Source: CAYZJR01 sp964503045
GTDB taxonomy: Bacteria; Cyanobacteriota; Vampirovibrionia; Obscuribacterales; Obscuribacteraceae
Reading direction: 5' to 3'
Assembly: GCA_964503045.1 (NCBI GenBank)
Contig: CAZCZI010000027.1
Span: 20,409 to 84,408 of the forward strand
Length of the DNA: 64,000 nucleotides
Shown piece after piece: positions 52,271 through 62,858 of this stretch. The translations under genes were made by a program, and so were the position numbers. The notes under the pieces were generated by a model that saw only the letters and a program-made list of their open reading frames with translations, had not been told where the DNA came from and made no database searches. Numbering within the stretch: the first letter of the stretch is position 1; each line of letters begins with the position of its first letter.

Positions 52271-54693
52271 ATGGGTTGAGGTCCAAGACCGTGTCCTAGT
52301 CCGTACCAGCCGAGTCCAAGGTACTATCCGAATCAGCCTACGTATCAACCTACGTACCAGCCGCAGTACCAACCGAATCAGCCATACAGACCAGAAACAG
52401 ACAAACGGCCAGATACGCAGGTTGCGCATCCAGGAATTACACTCGATATAGGCAACGACGAGCGGCTGAGAATTCAGCGGCAAATCGAGCAACAACGCCG
52501 AATCAAGCAGCCCGGCGTCAAAGACGACTTCGCAATCGTGAACAAGTCTTATGACGATGCTGTGAAGAACAACTTTGAATTCACGCACGACAATGCTCAG
52601 CAGGCGATGAATAAAGCCGCTCGCGAAGGCAAACCGCTAGTAATGGTATTCGGTGGCTCGCAGCTGCCGCATACACAACAATTGCTGGATGGTGGCGTTG
52701 CTCAAATGAAGCAAAAAGACGCCGTCTACATGTATGTTGACGTGGATAAAGTTGATCCAAATTCACAGCTCGGTCAGTTGGCCGCATCGAAAGTAAAACC
52801 GTACAACATTGCTTATACGATGGTCGCCTCGGTCAGTCCCGATGGACAGGGCAAGCCTGTTTTGGACTCTCCAAGTTTGATCACTCCTGGAATGTTGGGT
52901 GATACCGTCAACAGCGTTCATCAATATATCGATTATTCCGGCAACAACATGCGTGGTCGCAGATTCAATGTAGCTGACGATTCGATTACGCCTAAACCGC
53001 CAGATCAAGTTAAGCCCACAGATCAAGTCGGACCAAAACCACAGGATACGACAAAACCGACGGATCAGAACAAGCCACCGCAACCGGGTTCTGATCAGCC
53101 AAACAAACCAAAGGAGAAAACCGAGGCTGATCGTTTGTCAGATTACCGGGCAGCATCGAAGCGCTTAAACGATCAGGCAATGTCGATTGTCGACACTATC
53201 AATCAATTGCCTAACGCTCCGACTCTTGCCGACAAGGAAAACGTCTTCCGCCGCGCTATGTCGCTTGCGGATCGTATTTCACCGCAAGACATTGCAATGG
53301 AAAAGGAACGCATCTCCAAAGAAGTCGAAGCTCTAAAGCAGAAGCCTGATGCTGAAAAAGCAAGACAGCTCGAGATGGATAAGGCTCGCCTTTCGTATGC
53401 TGAGAACGCTCGCTGGTATACGCGCGCAATGTGCGGAATCGCATGCTCTAAGTGGGGATACCCTGAGATTGGAGCACAGTGGGTGAATGAAGCCGCCAAG
53501 CGCAACCCTCAGATTTACGACAATCCTGGGTTCAAGAATGCACTCAAGAATGCAAACATGCCGCAGTACCTTGTCGATAAATTGGTTGAGAATCGACCCC
53601 GTGTTGAAACTTCGAAACCTCAGCCGGAAGCGAAACCGGAAGTTGCACCGCAACCCGCCGAAGTGAAACCACAAGTTCCACCGCCGCAGCCGGAAGTGAA
53701 GCCACAGGTTGCGCCACCGCAGCCGGAAGTGAAGCCACAGGTTGCGCCACCGCAACCGGAAGTGAAACCGCNNNNNNNNNNNNNNNNNNNNNNNNNNNNN
53801 NNNNNNNNNNNNNNNNNNNNNNNNNNNNNNNNNNNNNNNNNNNNNNNNNNNNNNNNNNNNNNNNNNNNNNNCCGCAGCCGGAAGTGAAGCCACAGGTTGC
53901 GCCACCGCAACCGGAAGTGAAACCGCAGGTTCCGCCACCACCGCAACCGGAAGTGAAACCTGCAGAGCCAGCGCCGCTCAATCTTCCTCCCGGAAGTGTC
54001 GAACCGACTGACTTGATTGCACCACCTACGGCCAAGCCGCAAGAAAAAGTGGTGCCACCAGCGCCGCTCGTTCTTCCTCCAGGAAGCGTTGCACCAGTGG
54101 ACATGGCACCGCCAACGGAGCAGCCACGCATTGTCGATCCTGCCGTCAAACCGGTCAGTGGAGAGAAAAAGCCTCCGGTGCGAGCGGACGTAACCAAGCA
54201 AAATGATTTGCTTAGAGATCTCCTGCCGCAAATGGAAGTGCCATCTGTCGACGACAATGGTCAGAAGTGGAAGTTCAGCGAGCAAGACTACGACTCCGCT
54301 CTTCAAGCCGCAATGGACAGTGGAAAGCCAGTTGTGATCAAGATCGGCACTAAGGGCTGTTCTGGATGCGATATCATGGATGAGCAAGCGATTCCGAAGA
54401 ATGAAGCTCTCATTCAAGAGAATGCTGTATTCATCAAGGTTGACGGACTCAAAGCTGGCGAGCTGTGCAAACAACTCGATGCTACCGCATGGCCCGTAAA
54501 CTTTGTTGGTTACGTGCAGAAGGGGTCCGATGGAAAACCGGAGTTTAAGCCGATTGCTCGCCAGGACTTCATGAAGCCGGAAGAATACTCTTCATTCTTG
54601 CGCTCGGCTCTTCCGATTGCCAGAAGCAATATGAAGAAGCCGCCACAACCGCCTAAGCCACAACCGCAAGAACAGCCGTTCATCAGGCGATAG
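52271..54693 (+). CDS. Double thioredoxin-like protein with Pro-rich repeats; in-frame TGA at codon 3 and an assembly gap
   Basis: AAGGAG lies 6 nt before ATG 52271, but the third codon is TGA (52277-52279). After it 86 codons stay open in the same frame (Tyr/Pro/Gln-rich, then helical) up to GTG 52538, where the obvious domain begins; that GTG has no ribosome site. The first domain (about residues 98-230) is thioredoxin-like without CxxC (KAAREGKPLVMVFGGS). A Pro-rich linker and a helical region follow, then tandem QPEVKPQVAPP units broken by 100 N, and a second thioredoxin-like domain with a CSGC redox site (codons 54358-54369; SGKPVVIKIGTKGCSGCD). The frame differs across the gap, so its length is nominal. 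The TGA could be a nonsense mutation of TGG, a base-calling error, or readthrough; other genes here use TGA as a stop. No signal peptide is seen. Confidence 0.75.
53660..53960 (+). repeat. 33-nt tandem repeats encoding QPEVKPQVAPP
   Basis: Units of 33 bp containing CCGGAAGTGAAGCCACAGGT flank both sides of the N stretch, about four before and three after. The assembly broke in this array. Confidence 0.9.
53772..53871. other. Assembly gap (100 N) in thioredoxin-like gene
   Basis: Placeholder within the 33-bp repeat array. Reading frames on the two sides disagree by one. Confidence 0.98.
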
Positions 54694-54747
54694 GAATGAA
54701 TCTGCGTCGCAACCTTTAAATGCGATGACCTCGCGTCAATTTAATTG

Positions 54748-57723
54748 TTACTTCGCGTCCAACCAGTTAGGTCCAACGCCCATGTCCACCTTGAGCGGTA
54801 CCTTGAGCGGTTGATCCAGTTCCATCGCATTGCGCACCACGGACTTAGCTTCTTCAATTTCGGATTTGGGCACTTCCAAGACCAATTCATCATGAACTTG
54901 AAGAATCAACCGTGACTTCAGCTTGCGCTTGGTCAGATCTCGATCGAGTCGAATCATCGCCAGCTTGATCAAATCTGCCGCGCTTCCTTGCAGAGGAGCG
55001 TTGCAAGCCGCGCGCTCATCAGCCTTTCTGATGCCGTCATTGCGATCCATGAGATGGCGGAAGTACCGTCGGCGTCCCCACAGGGTGCTGACATAACCAT
55101 CAACGCGTGCGTCTTCAACGGTCGTTTGCATAAAGCCTCGTACTTTGGGATAACGACTGAAGTACTTCTCGATAAACTTCTGCGCTTCCTTGGTCGTGAT
55201 TCCGAGGTCTTTTGCAGTAGCCATCGCACCTTGCTGGTAGATGAGAGCGAAGTTGATGGTCTTTCCGACGCGCCTCATGTCTGAGGTGACGTCTTCAAAT
55301 GCAATGTCGAAAATCTCTTGCGCCGTTCTGGCGTGAATGTCTTGATCTCTTTCGAATGCATCGATCAATGTCTCATCGCCCGACATGTGAGCCAGCATAC
55401 GGAGCTCGATTTGGGAGTAGTCGGCTGCCAAAAGCACTGAATCGGGATCACCAGCAATAAATGCTCTTCGAATTTGTCTTCCAATTTCAGTTCTAATTGG
55501 AATGTTTTGAAGATTTGGGTTGGAACTGGACAATCTGCCGGTTGCGGCAACGGTCTGGTTGAACTCTCCGTGAAGGCGTTTGGTTCTTGCCAAAACCTGC
55601 TTGGGCAGGGCATCCACATAGGTGGAGCGCAATTTGGCGACATGGCGATAATCGAGAATTTTGCCGACGATAGGATGTTCATTGCGCAATTGTTCCAGCA
55701 CTTCAGCGTCGGTAGAGAAGCCACCGCTCTTGGTGCGAGCCTTTGTCTTAAGACCCAGCTGCTCGAACAGCACCTTCTGCAACTGCTGCGTGGACATGAT
55801 GTTGAAACTGTGTCCGGCGGATTCGAAGATCTCCGTCTCCAGCCGTCTCAGTTCGTTGCCCAGTTCAACCGATAGCTTTTCCAGGTACGGCACATCGAGT
55901 GCCATTCCGGCCTGCTCCATTCGAGCGATTACTTCCTCTAGAGGCAGTTCGACTTCAGACAAAACTTTGCGCAGGTCTTTCTCCATGTGAATAGCGTAAT
56001 ATCTCGCAAGCTCAATGGAAACGCGCGCGTCGTCGGCGGCATATGGAGCTGCGCGCTCGACAGGGACCGCCAACATTGTCACCTGTTTGCGACCCGATCC
56101 AATTATGTCGTCAATGCGCACCATTGAATAGTTGAGCAGGCGTTCTGCCTGTTCTTTCAAACCGTGCTTGTCGTCTGGGTTTACTATATAGCTGGCGAGC
56201 ATCGGGTCGAATACGATCGGATTCACGTTTACTCCGTCTACCGACAATGCGTGCAGTTCGAATTTTGCATTCTGAGCAATTTTACCTATTTGCGGATCTT
56301 CCAAAACCGGCTTCAGCTTTCTGACAACCAGGTCGGGATCAAGCTGCGGCACCTGGGAAATGAAGCTGTGTCTTACGGGAATGTATGCGGTCTTAACGTC
56401 CCACGATTCTTCTGAATAATCGGGAGCGAGCTCAACCAATTGATCGTCTGCGCGTGTAATGCCTTTCGTCCAACCAAACGCCCAGCCCACGATATCGGTA
56501 TTGAGCGAGTCGAGCCCCGATGTTTCTAAGTCGATTGCAATGACTGATTGTTGCGACAGTTCTGCTACGAGCTCGTCGAGTTGCTGTTCGGTCGTCACCA
56601 CATGCGGTGTGAATGCCGAGGCGATCTTCATTTGTGGTTTGATCAAAACCGCACTGGTGGATTTTCCATAACCACTCAGGCCACCACCATCATTTTTATC
56701 TGCGCCGGCACCGCTGTCTGACGAGCCGCCTACACCCGCCTGGGGTCTGCGTTGCATCAAGCCGCCGAGTTCTTCGGCGATCTGTTCGGCGTTGGCGAGT
56801 TCGGGCTTGTTTTTTCCGAAGTGAACGAGCACCCGAGGCAGACGATTGACGAGAGTGCGGAAGTCCAGATTGCGGAAAAACTGACCAACCTTAGGCAACT
56901 CTGGCATCGTCATTTGACAGTGCTCGAAGTCAAAATCGACAGGAACATCGAGTTTGATGGTTGCCAGTCTTTGGCTGGCGTAAGCACTTTCGCGACCTTC
57001 GATCAACTTCTGTTTCATCGACGGCGATTTGATCTCATCGACGTGATTGTAGATATTGTCGAGAGTCTTGTACTCGTTCAAGAGCTTTTGAGCAGTCACC
57101 TTACCAATTCCGCGAATTCCGGGAATGTTGTCTGACGTGTCTCCGCATAAAGCCTTGTAGTCGATTATCTGCTCTGGATAAACACCCAACTTTTCATACA
57201 CTTCTTTGCGCCCGTAAGTCATCAAAACGCCCTTGCTGGGCATTAGGACGCGAATCGGGTTTTCTTCTTCGGGACTGCTTTCCAAAAGTTGAAACGAGTC
57301 TTGATCACCGGTGAGAATGATCACCTTCATCCCTTTTTTCTGGGCATCTTTGGCAACTGTTCCGATTACATCATCAGCCTCAAAGCCTTCCAGTTCGTAA
57401 ACGGGGATGGACAAAACTTTGACGCCTTCTTTGATGATTGGCCATTGCAAAGACAGATCATCAGGCATCTCCTGGCGGTTTGCTTTGTACTCCTTGTACT
57501 CGATATGTCTGAATGTAGGTCCATCCAAATCGAAACAAACCGCTAAATGATCAGGGTATTGCTTCTCGATCAAATCGAACAATGAAGCGAAAAATCCGTG
57601 TACGGCCCAAGTTGGCGTTCCGCTTTTGGAGCGCAGTCCTGTGGTCAACAGAGCATAATACGACCTGAAGGCCAGCGAGCTTCCATCTACGAGCACGATG
57701 GTTTCAATTTTGGGCGTGCTCAT
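54748..57723 (-). CDS. polA: DNA polymerase I
   Basis: Repair and Okazaki-fragment polymerase, 991 residues, slightly long for the family. The 5'-3' nuclease domain (1 to about 310) has VDGSSLAFRSYYAL, CFDLDGPTFRHIEYKEYKAN and CGDTSDNIPGIRGIGKVTA. A Gly/Ala-rich linker (about 320-370) is longer than usual. The 3'-5' proofreading domain keeps its acidic residues (VIAIDLETSGLD, AQNAKFELHAL, YAADDARVSIEL), so it is probably active. The polymerase domain has SSNPNLQNIPIRTEIGRQIR, LAADYSQIELRMLAHMSGD and LILQVHDELVLEVP. The gene lies 10 nt after the phosphatase-like gene, likely in one operon. Confidence 0.97.
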   Translation of the reverse strand: MSTPKIETIVLVDGSSLAFRSYYALLTTGLRSKSGTPTWAVHGFFASLFDLIEKQYPDHLAVCFDLDGPTFRHIEYKEYKANRQEMPDDLSLQWPIIKEGVKVLSIPVYELEGFEADDVIGTVAKDAQKKGMKVIILTGDQDSFQLLESSPEEENPIRVLMPSKGVLMTYGRKEVYEKLGVYPEQIIDYKALCGDTSDNIPGIRGIGKVTAQKLLNEYKTLDNIYNHVDEIKSPSMKQKLIEGRESAYASQRLATIKLDVPVDFDFEHCQMTMPELPKVGQFFRNLDFRTLVNRLPRVLVHFGKNKPELANAEQIAEELGGLMQRRPQAGVGGSSDSGAGADKNDGGGLSGYGKSTSAVLIKPQMKIASAFTPHVVTTEQQLDELVAELSQQSVIAIDLETSGLDSLNTDIVGWAFGWTKGITRADDQLVELAPDYSEESWDVKTAYIPVRHSFISQVPQLDPDLVVRKLKPVLEDPQIGKIAQNAKFELHALSVDGVNVNPIVFDPMLASYIVNPDDKHGLKEQAERLLNYSMVRIDDIIGSGRKQVTMLAVPVERAAPYAADDARVSIELARYYAIHMEKDLRKVLSEVELPLEEVIARMEQAGMALDVPYLEKLSVELGNELRRLETEIFESAGHSFNIMSTQQLQKVLFEQLGLKTKARTKSGGFSTDAEVLEQLRNEHPIVGKILDYRHVAKLRSTYVDALPKQVLARTKRLHGEFNQTVAATGRLSSSNPNLQNIPIRTEIGRQIRRAFIAGDPDSVLLAADYSQIELRMLAHMSGDETLIDAFERDQDIHARTAQEIFDIAFEDVTSDMRRVGKTINFALIYQQGAMATAKDLGITTKEAQKFIEKYFSRYPKVRGFMQTTVEDARVDGYVSTLWGRRRYFRHLMDRNDGIRKADERAACNAPLQGSAADLIKLAMIRLDRDLTKRKLKSRLILQVHDELVLEVPKSEIEEAKSVVRNAMELDQPLKVPLKVDMGVGPNWLDAK

Positions 57724-57733
57724 GTTTTGGCTC

Positions 57734-59521
57734 TCATTTGTTGGTGGCAGATGTGGTGGCAGGTGGAGGAGTGTATGGAACCCGCGGGCTCGGTGGTCCT
57801 ACAAATTGTGCAACCGCTTCAGACAAGGCTCTTCCCTCGGAAAGCGATGGTTCGCCAGAGCCAACCAGCGCTGATATTGTCGGGGCGATATCTGCAGGGC
57901 TTGATGGCGCCGCGTAGCGCCCCGCTTGCACTCCCATTCCTGCAAAAATCAGTGGAACTTGAGAGTCGTAAGTATAAGGAGACCCACTGCTTGTGCCGTT
58001 TGCCTCACCCGAGAAAATGAATCCGGGCTTGGGAACGATATACAACTGTCCACTTCTACCTTTGTAATAGCTGGTCCTTACGGAGTCAAGATACGGCCCG
58101 TTGTGAGCCGCGTTTACGAGGAATTCGATTTCGGTGTAGACGTCACCCACTCCTGAAAACGACTTTGCAATCTTGCTTGCGCGGTCTTGCACTTCAGGTG
58201 GTGGAGCCTTCGCTTTGTCGATGGCGTCTGGATTGAGATAGAGATTTGGCGGCTCGAAGGCTTCTACCCAATCTTGTGCTCCATATTGCTGGTCTAGCTG
58301 TTGATCGACGTGAGCTTTCAAACCATTCGGGTCGATTCTGCCGGCCTCGAATCCTTTCTCTCTGAGAAATTCAGGAATTGGCAGGCTTCCTTGATTGGAA
58401 GTAAATACGATCAAACAATTGTTCAAGCCCAACTTCTGATCTATGTATTGGAACAAGGTAGCCAGGCTTTGATCGAGGCGAATTACGCTGTCTTCCACTT
58501 CTTGGCTGTAAGGACCAAAAGCATTGCCGAGTCGCCCAAGCGGTGTGAAGCTGACCGCCAATAAATCAGGATCGCTGTGTGAACCAAGGTTTTCCTTTTC
58601 AATCGCCTCGCGCGTGAAGTCGCACAGCATCTGGTTTGCCCATGGTGTCATGGCGAAATTGTCGTAGAAGCCGCCGCCTTCTAAACCGGGGTTGACGCCT
58701 CCGGCAATAACGTGAGGAAATTGCCGGCCGTCTTGCGGAATCGAGCGTTCGTGCGGGTAATCGTCACGTGTCGATGCGCCGTATTGTGTTTCGGGCATTA
58801 AGCGCTGCCATGGTTTACCCATGTATTTGTCGGCGTAATGTTGATCGTTAAATGATTTTACCCAATTAGGAAGATCTCTTCCGTATTGAGACGATGTGAC
58901 AAATGTCCCCGTCTTGGTGTCGTACCAATAGCCGCCGTTAGCCAAGCGCCCTGCCAGAAGAAGGCTAGATCTGTCATCCATTGATGCAGTTAGAACTTTG
59001 CTTCTTCCATTTGATGCCAGTTTGAATTGATCACCAAGAGTGGTGCCGAGCAGCAATTTCGTTCCACCTGCGGCCCCATTGCCACCAACTAATTGGCATT
59101 CGTCTGCAACGATGCTTTGTGTTTTGGCCTTGCGCAGGCTATACCAGTCGTTGCCTACGATGCCTGTTGCCCATGGATATGCGCCGGTTGAGATGACGGC
59201 GTGACCGCAGGACGATTGTGTGTTGGCTTGGCGATATCGGCAGTTGGTGAAGTTGGCGCCGTTGTCCATTAGGAAGCGCAGCCCGCCTGACGAGAATTTG
59301 TCTTGGTATCTCGCCAAGAAATTGAACGCGAACTGGTCGGCAACCAGAAGCAAAACAAGCTTGGGTCTTCCTGTTGTTAGCCCCTGTGCGCTTGCGGGTT
59401 GTGTGGGTACCACCCCTGTGCAAACAGCACTTAGGATCATGATCATGATCATGAAAGAACCAATGATTCTCTTCCTTAAGCTAATGCTGATGAGGACCGC
59501 GTTTTGTTTTGTAGCTGTCAC
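57734..59521 (-). CDS. Alkaline-phosphatase-superfamily (type I phosphodiesterase-like) secreted protein
   Basis: A 595-residue secreted hydrolase of phosphate esters or diesters. The start is set at GTG 59521-59519, with GGAGG 5 nt upstream; an earlier in-frame start at 59608 has no site and would spoil the signal peptide. The signal segment holds the odd run FMIMIMILSAV from three tandem ATCATG units and ends near PASAQG. The fold shows LLLVADQFAFNFLARYQDKF (first metal Asp), then ANTQSSCGHAVISTGAYPWA around the nucleophile (Thr/Ser) with GNDW, and SDPDLLAVSFTPLG, YSQEVEDSVIRLDQSL further on, as in PafA-type phosphatases. The substrate is unknown. It is upstream of polA in the same transcription unit. 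Confidence 0.88.
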   Translation of the reverse strand: MTATKQNAVLISISLRKRIIGSFMIMIMILSAVCTGVVPTQPASAQGLTTGRPKLVLLLVADQFAFNFLARYQDKFSSGGLRFLMDNGANFTNCRYRQANTQSSCGHAVISTGAYPWATGIVGNDWYSLRKAKTQSIVADECQLVGGNGAAGGTKLLLGTTLGDQFKLASNGRSKVLTASMDDRSSLLLAGRLANGGYWYDTKTGTFVTSSQYGRDLPNWVKSFNDQHYADKYMGKPWQRLMPETQYGASTRDDYPHERSIPQDGRQFPHVIAGGVNPGLEGGGFYDNFAMTPWANQMLCDFTREAIEKENLGSHSDPDLLAVSFTPLGRLGNAFGPYSQEVEDSVIRLDQSLATLFQYIDQKLGLNNCLIVFTSNQGSLPIPEFLREKGFEAGRIDPNGLKAHVDQQLDQQYGAQDWVEAFEPPNLYLNPDAIDKAKAPPPEVQDRASKIAKSFSGVGDVYTEIEFLVNAAHNGPYLDSVRTSYYKGRSGQLYIVPKPGFIFSGEANGTSSGSPYTYDSQVPLIFAGMGVQAGRYAAPSSPADIAPTISALVGSGEPSLSEGRALSEAVAQFVGPPSPRVPYTPPPATTSATNK

Positions 59522-59798
59522 CAGAGCCTCCGATCGGTAATGCTGGACAAATTTGGCGTTGCAAACAGTTGCAAAGCGGCCGCTTCTCTTAATGACAACG
59601 AGTTGCAAATCGCCTTAGGAGGCGCATCTCGTGCATCGTCAGCAGATGCGGACTACGGGTAATTCTACTAAATTCGATGCGCTTGCGATATGTAACAGTC
59701 TTATTGATAACTTTGTGAAGTTTGCCGAGTTTTTGCGTCTGCCCTCTACAATTTTGGTTCGGCATCTAACTTAAATGCACAAGGCAGAGGACAGTTCA

Positions 59799-60212
59799 AT
59801 GAGCGAACGAACCAAACTACTCAAGAAAGCGGTTATGACAAGCGTCGGAGCCACTTCTAACGTCGACAGAATCAAAAATGCACTTCAAGAAGCGATGCAA
59901 GACCTGGTCAAGGTTGGCTCGGAATTGATTGATGAGCTCGAAGAAAAGGGCAAAATCAAAACCGAAAGCGCACAGACCTTTGTGAAGAACTTCAAAGAGG
60001 AAGCATCCAAGCGTACCGGCGACGCCGAGCACAAGATTTCAGTCAAAGTGCAAGGCTCGATGAAGAAAGCCGCCAAAGAACTCGGCTTGGCAACTCGCGA
60101 AGAAATCGAAGAAATTCTCGAGCGCCTTCTCACTCTTGAAGAAACCGTTGGCTCTTCTACCGAAGACGAGCATGACGGCGGCAAGAAAAAGCGCGGTCGC
60201 AAAGCCAGCTAA
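59799..60212 (+). CDS. Phasin-like / PHA-granule-associated protein
   Basis: A 137-residue protein, started at ATG 59799 with GAGG 8 nt upstream (an ATG at 59775 has none). It is almost wholly helical: an N-terminal amphipathic region (about 15-60, NALQEAMQDLVKVGSELIDE), a middle with ELEEKGKIKTES and VKNFKEEASKRTG, a leucine-heptad end (TREEIEEILERLLTLEETV), and a basic tail (GGKKKRGRKAS). This matches the PhaF/PhaI phasin-like family, which coats polyhydroxyalkanoate granules and in some species binds DNA by its basic tail. No PHA synthase gene is in the window, so a PHA role is inferred. Confidence 0.72.
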   Translation: MSERTKLLKKAVMTSVGATSNVDRIKNALQEAMQDLVKVGSELIDELEEKGKIKTESAQTFVKNFKEEASKRTGDAEHKISVKVQGSMKKAAKELGLATREEIEEILERLLTLEETVGSSTEDEHDGGKKKRGRKAS

Positions 60213-60229
60213 CTAACCACTTAAGTGGA

Positions 60230-62749
60230 TTAGAGCATCTCGGGTGGAAGTGGAGGAATCTGCGGCACCCTGAGACCACTAATCGGGTTGCTAACAATTG
60301 CTCCCGGCGGCAAATCTTTGATCACAGGCAGCGGAGTGCGTATCTGTATTTCAGCTGCGAGGTCGGGACAGCCGCCGGGTTCGCTTTGGTTGCACCAATC
60401 GTGCACCGGTACGGGCTGGCCTCTAACGGTGCGGCTATTCTTTACGTCGACCAGGTTGCGAATCAGGACAGACCACGAGACCGCAGGTTGTTCGCCGGTT
60501 GTAAGGGCTCCTTTGCTGTAGAAAAGCAGGCGCCCCTCCGGCAGCGGCATATCCGTGAAGGGATACTTCTCGAAATCGTAAAGCTTTGGTCTGCGAGATG
60601 TGTTTGAGAGTCCAAGACGTGAGTCGATGACTATTGTTGCTTGAGTTGCTCTAGGCAGAGAGTCGGTTTCGGTGAGAATGGCACTCAGTTTTCGGCCCTC
60701 AACGGACAACGTTGATGTGTCAGGAAACATCGTGTTCAAGTCCGACACCACGTTGAAACCTTTTCGAAGCCAGGGACTGCGCGCGTTCTCATTGTTGGGA
60801 CTTGGTCGGCTGGCAGCATCGTGAAACTCCGACTCGAGTACGGGTCGAATTTGCGGCGCGAAGACGGTTCTGCCGCCGAGCAAAAAGGCATTGCCTTGGC
60901 GATCTATTCTGAAAAGCCCTTCTTTTAGGATGGTGTTTGCCCTGGCGCAAAGATCGAAAGATGAAACTGCGACTTGTTCGGCATTGTGCATCGCCAGTTT
61001 GGCGAGCTGCCCAACCATGAGCAGTTGGTCTCGCTGCTTTTGATCTTGCTCGACAACCTCTGCCAGTAACTTTCTTTTGTCACGAAAAGGAAGAAGTCTT
61101 TGCTCCAATTCCGCAGATATTTTGGTTGCATCGCTGTCAGGGTTTAAGTGTTTGATTGCCTCGTCAACGGACTTCAACTCTTGTTTTTTGACGAAGAGTC
61201 GTTGTTCGAGAAGATGAAGTACCCGAGCAGATCGCATCTGAACTTGGTTCGCTATGCTGCGTGATTCTATGGCGGCCAAATTCGTATCGTAAACGGCTTC
61301 GAGAAAGTCCTCAACAAGCCGCTTGTCAAAGCCTACTCGACCGCATAAATTACATTTTCCGGCTCCATCTATAAGTAATGGAATCGATGACGGCGGCGGT
61401 GAGTCTTTTTTGTTGCCTATAGAAAAGCTGCGAGCAAGCGCCTCTTGCCCGTATTCTCCCTGCGAAGTCTGATGCAGAATCGCAAACTCGCGAGCACCGG
61501 TATCTTGTACGAGGCAGCTATTGGCTGTGAGGTTGCCATCGGAATTGAGTGGACTGGATATGCGTTCTGCTTCCGTCCATGGCTGTTTGAGGAGTTGAGC
61601 GATCTTGTCGGGATCGCTCGAGGCATCCAGCTGTCTAAGCCATTGATAGACAGTAAGTTCAATCGCCTTTCCTGCATCCATGCTCGAAACCGGATCAAGC
61701 GCCGGTCCCAACCGCCCGTCACCAGGAACCGTTGCACCTACAGCCTGTTGCCAATTTCCAATTCCTTGCCATTTAGAATATGACAAAAGGTCCAGGGGGC
61801 GTTTGAATTGAGGCGGAATGCAATTGGGAAATCGAAATGCCAAAGCCGTTGAGTATGGAAGAGAATCTTTTGAACCAACTAGTGCGCATGCACTCTTTGT
61901 CTTGTTCTGTTTTCCTTTTGTCGTTTCCTTTTGCTCGTACACAGCTTCGACCAGCACGGCCGACGGTGTGGTTGTCAGTTCAACCGGGTTGAACTCCGAT
62001 ACAGGTATAGACACGCAGCCATTGCCTTCAGGGTAAAAGACGATCGGGTCCTCACTGCCAGGTACTGGTATGCGCGCATATGCTTTGTACAATCCATCCT
62101 CTACGAAAGAGGCTTTCCTTTCTGAGCTCGGAACCGCAATTCGTGTGGTTGCAGCCAATGGCGAATTGGCTCGTCCAAGCGTAACTTTTACATCAATCAA
62201 ACTCAATTCATTGCGATAAGCGCTCTCTAGAATTTTTTGAATTCTCTCGCGAATCGTTGGTGCACCCTCGCGATTGGACGTACCGTCTCCTTGATCTCCC
62301 TGGGACTCAAGCGCCTTTTCGAGTTTTACTTTGAGGTCTGCTTTTACTTGGTTTACGATTTTGAGATCGGAGTTTGCCAGTTTCAGAAGCGAAGGATTGT
62401 CGATGAGACTTGCCACCATTGCTGCATGTCTCAGCCTCGCCATTAAAGTATTTACGCCCGTAGTGCGAGTCGCATTCTCTTCGTCGCCTTCTTGCGCATC
62501 ACATAGTCCGACGCGACCAAAAACAGGATGCTCGATGGTCACATGCATCAATTCAGCGGCTGCAACTTCAGCAGCTCTACCCAGAGGATCAACATCGCTT
62601 TTGGGCAAGTTGATCATGCCGATGGCCACTACGTAAGAACAAATGAGTATGCTGCTTGCCAAAGAACCCAAAATCAAAGAGACGCCGCTTGAGATAATCG
62701 GCTTGCTTTGAGCTGCATCTGTCTTTTTCTTGAGTTCGATTTCTGGCAA
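60230..62749 (-). CDS. Large single-pass membrane protein of unknown function
   Basis: An 839-residue protein that I do not recognise. One membrane helix (about 24-47, SLILGSLASSILICSYVVAI) follows a short basic cytoplasmic start. The rest is outside or periplasmic. Just after the helix comes DPLGRAAEVAAAELMHVTIE, similar in shape to the start of TadG/TadE-type pilus-assembly proteins, though longer. Further on there are a CNLCGRVG segment (about 475), a strong coiled coil (about 500-585; VLHLLEQRLFVKKQELKSVD), and a Pro-rich C-terminus (VPQIPPLPPEML). It is convergent with the phasin-like gene (17 nt apart) and divergent from the TPR gene. Confidence 0.72.
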   Translation of the reverse strand: MPEIELKKKTDAAQSKPIISSGVSLILGSLASSILICSYVVAIGMINLPKSDVDPLGRAAEVAAAELMHVTIEHPVFGRVGLCDAQEGDEENATRTTGVNTLMARLRHAAMVASLIDNPSLLKLANSDLKIVNQVKADLKVKLEKALESQGDQGDGTSNREGAPTIRERIQKILESAYRNELSLIDVKVTLGRANSPLAATTRIAVPSSERKASFVEDGLYKAYARIPVPGSEDPIVFYPEGNGCVSIPVSEFNPVELTTTPSAVLVEAVYEQKETTKGKQNKTKSACALVGSKDSLPYSTALAFRFPNCIPPQFKRPLDLLSYSKWQGIGNWQQAVGATVPGDGRLGPALDPVSSMDAGKAIELTVYQWLRQLDASSDPDKIAQLLKQPWTEAERISSPLNSDGNLTANSCLVQDTGAREFAILHQTSQGEYGQEALARSFSIGNKKDSPPPSSIPLLIDGAGKCNLCGRVGFDKRLVEDFLEAVYDTNLAAIESRSIANQVQMRSARVLHLLEQRLFVKKQELKSVDEAIKHLNPDSDATKISAELEQRLLPFRDKRKLLAEVVEQDQKQRDQLLMVGQLAKLAMHNAEQVAVSSFDLCARANTILKEGLFRIDRQGNAFLLGGRTVFAPQIRPVLESEFHDAASRPSPNNENARSPWLRKGFNVVSDLNTMFPDTSTLSVEGRKLSAILTETDSLPRATQATIVIDSRLGLSNTSRRPKLYDFEKYPFTDMPLPEGRLLFYSKGALTTGEQPAVSWSVLIRNLVDVKNSRTVRGQPVPVHDWCNQSEPGGCPDLAAEIQIRTPLPVIKDLPPGAIVSNPISGLRVPQIPPLPPEML

Positions 62750-62858
62750 CGGTCTTTACTTTGAAGTCCAAGTCCTCTCGATGATATCAGGAGTGATTTA
62801 CTGGTGATACCATGCAATGGGAGGAACAATTCACTAATACAAGTTACCAAAGGATTTT

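Noticed and set aside
52277..52279. TGA read as Trp or selenocysteine by a changed genetic code
   Set aside because: TGA is the normal stop of several other genes in the window, and no hairpin like a SECIS element was seen right after it.
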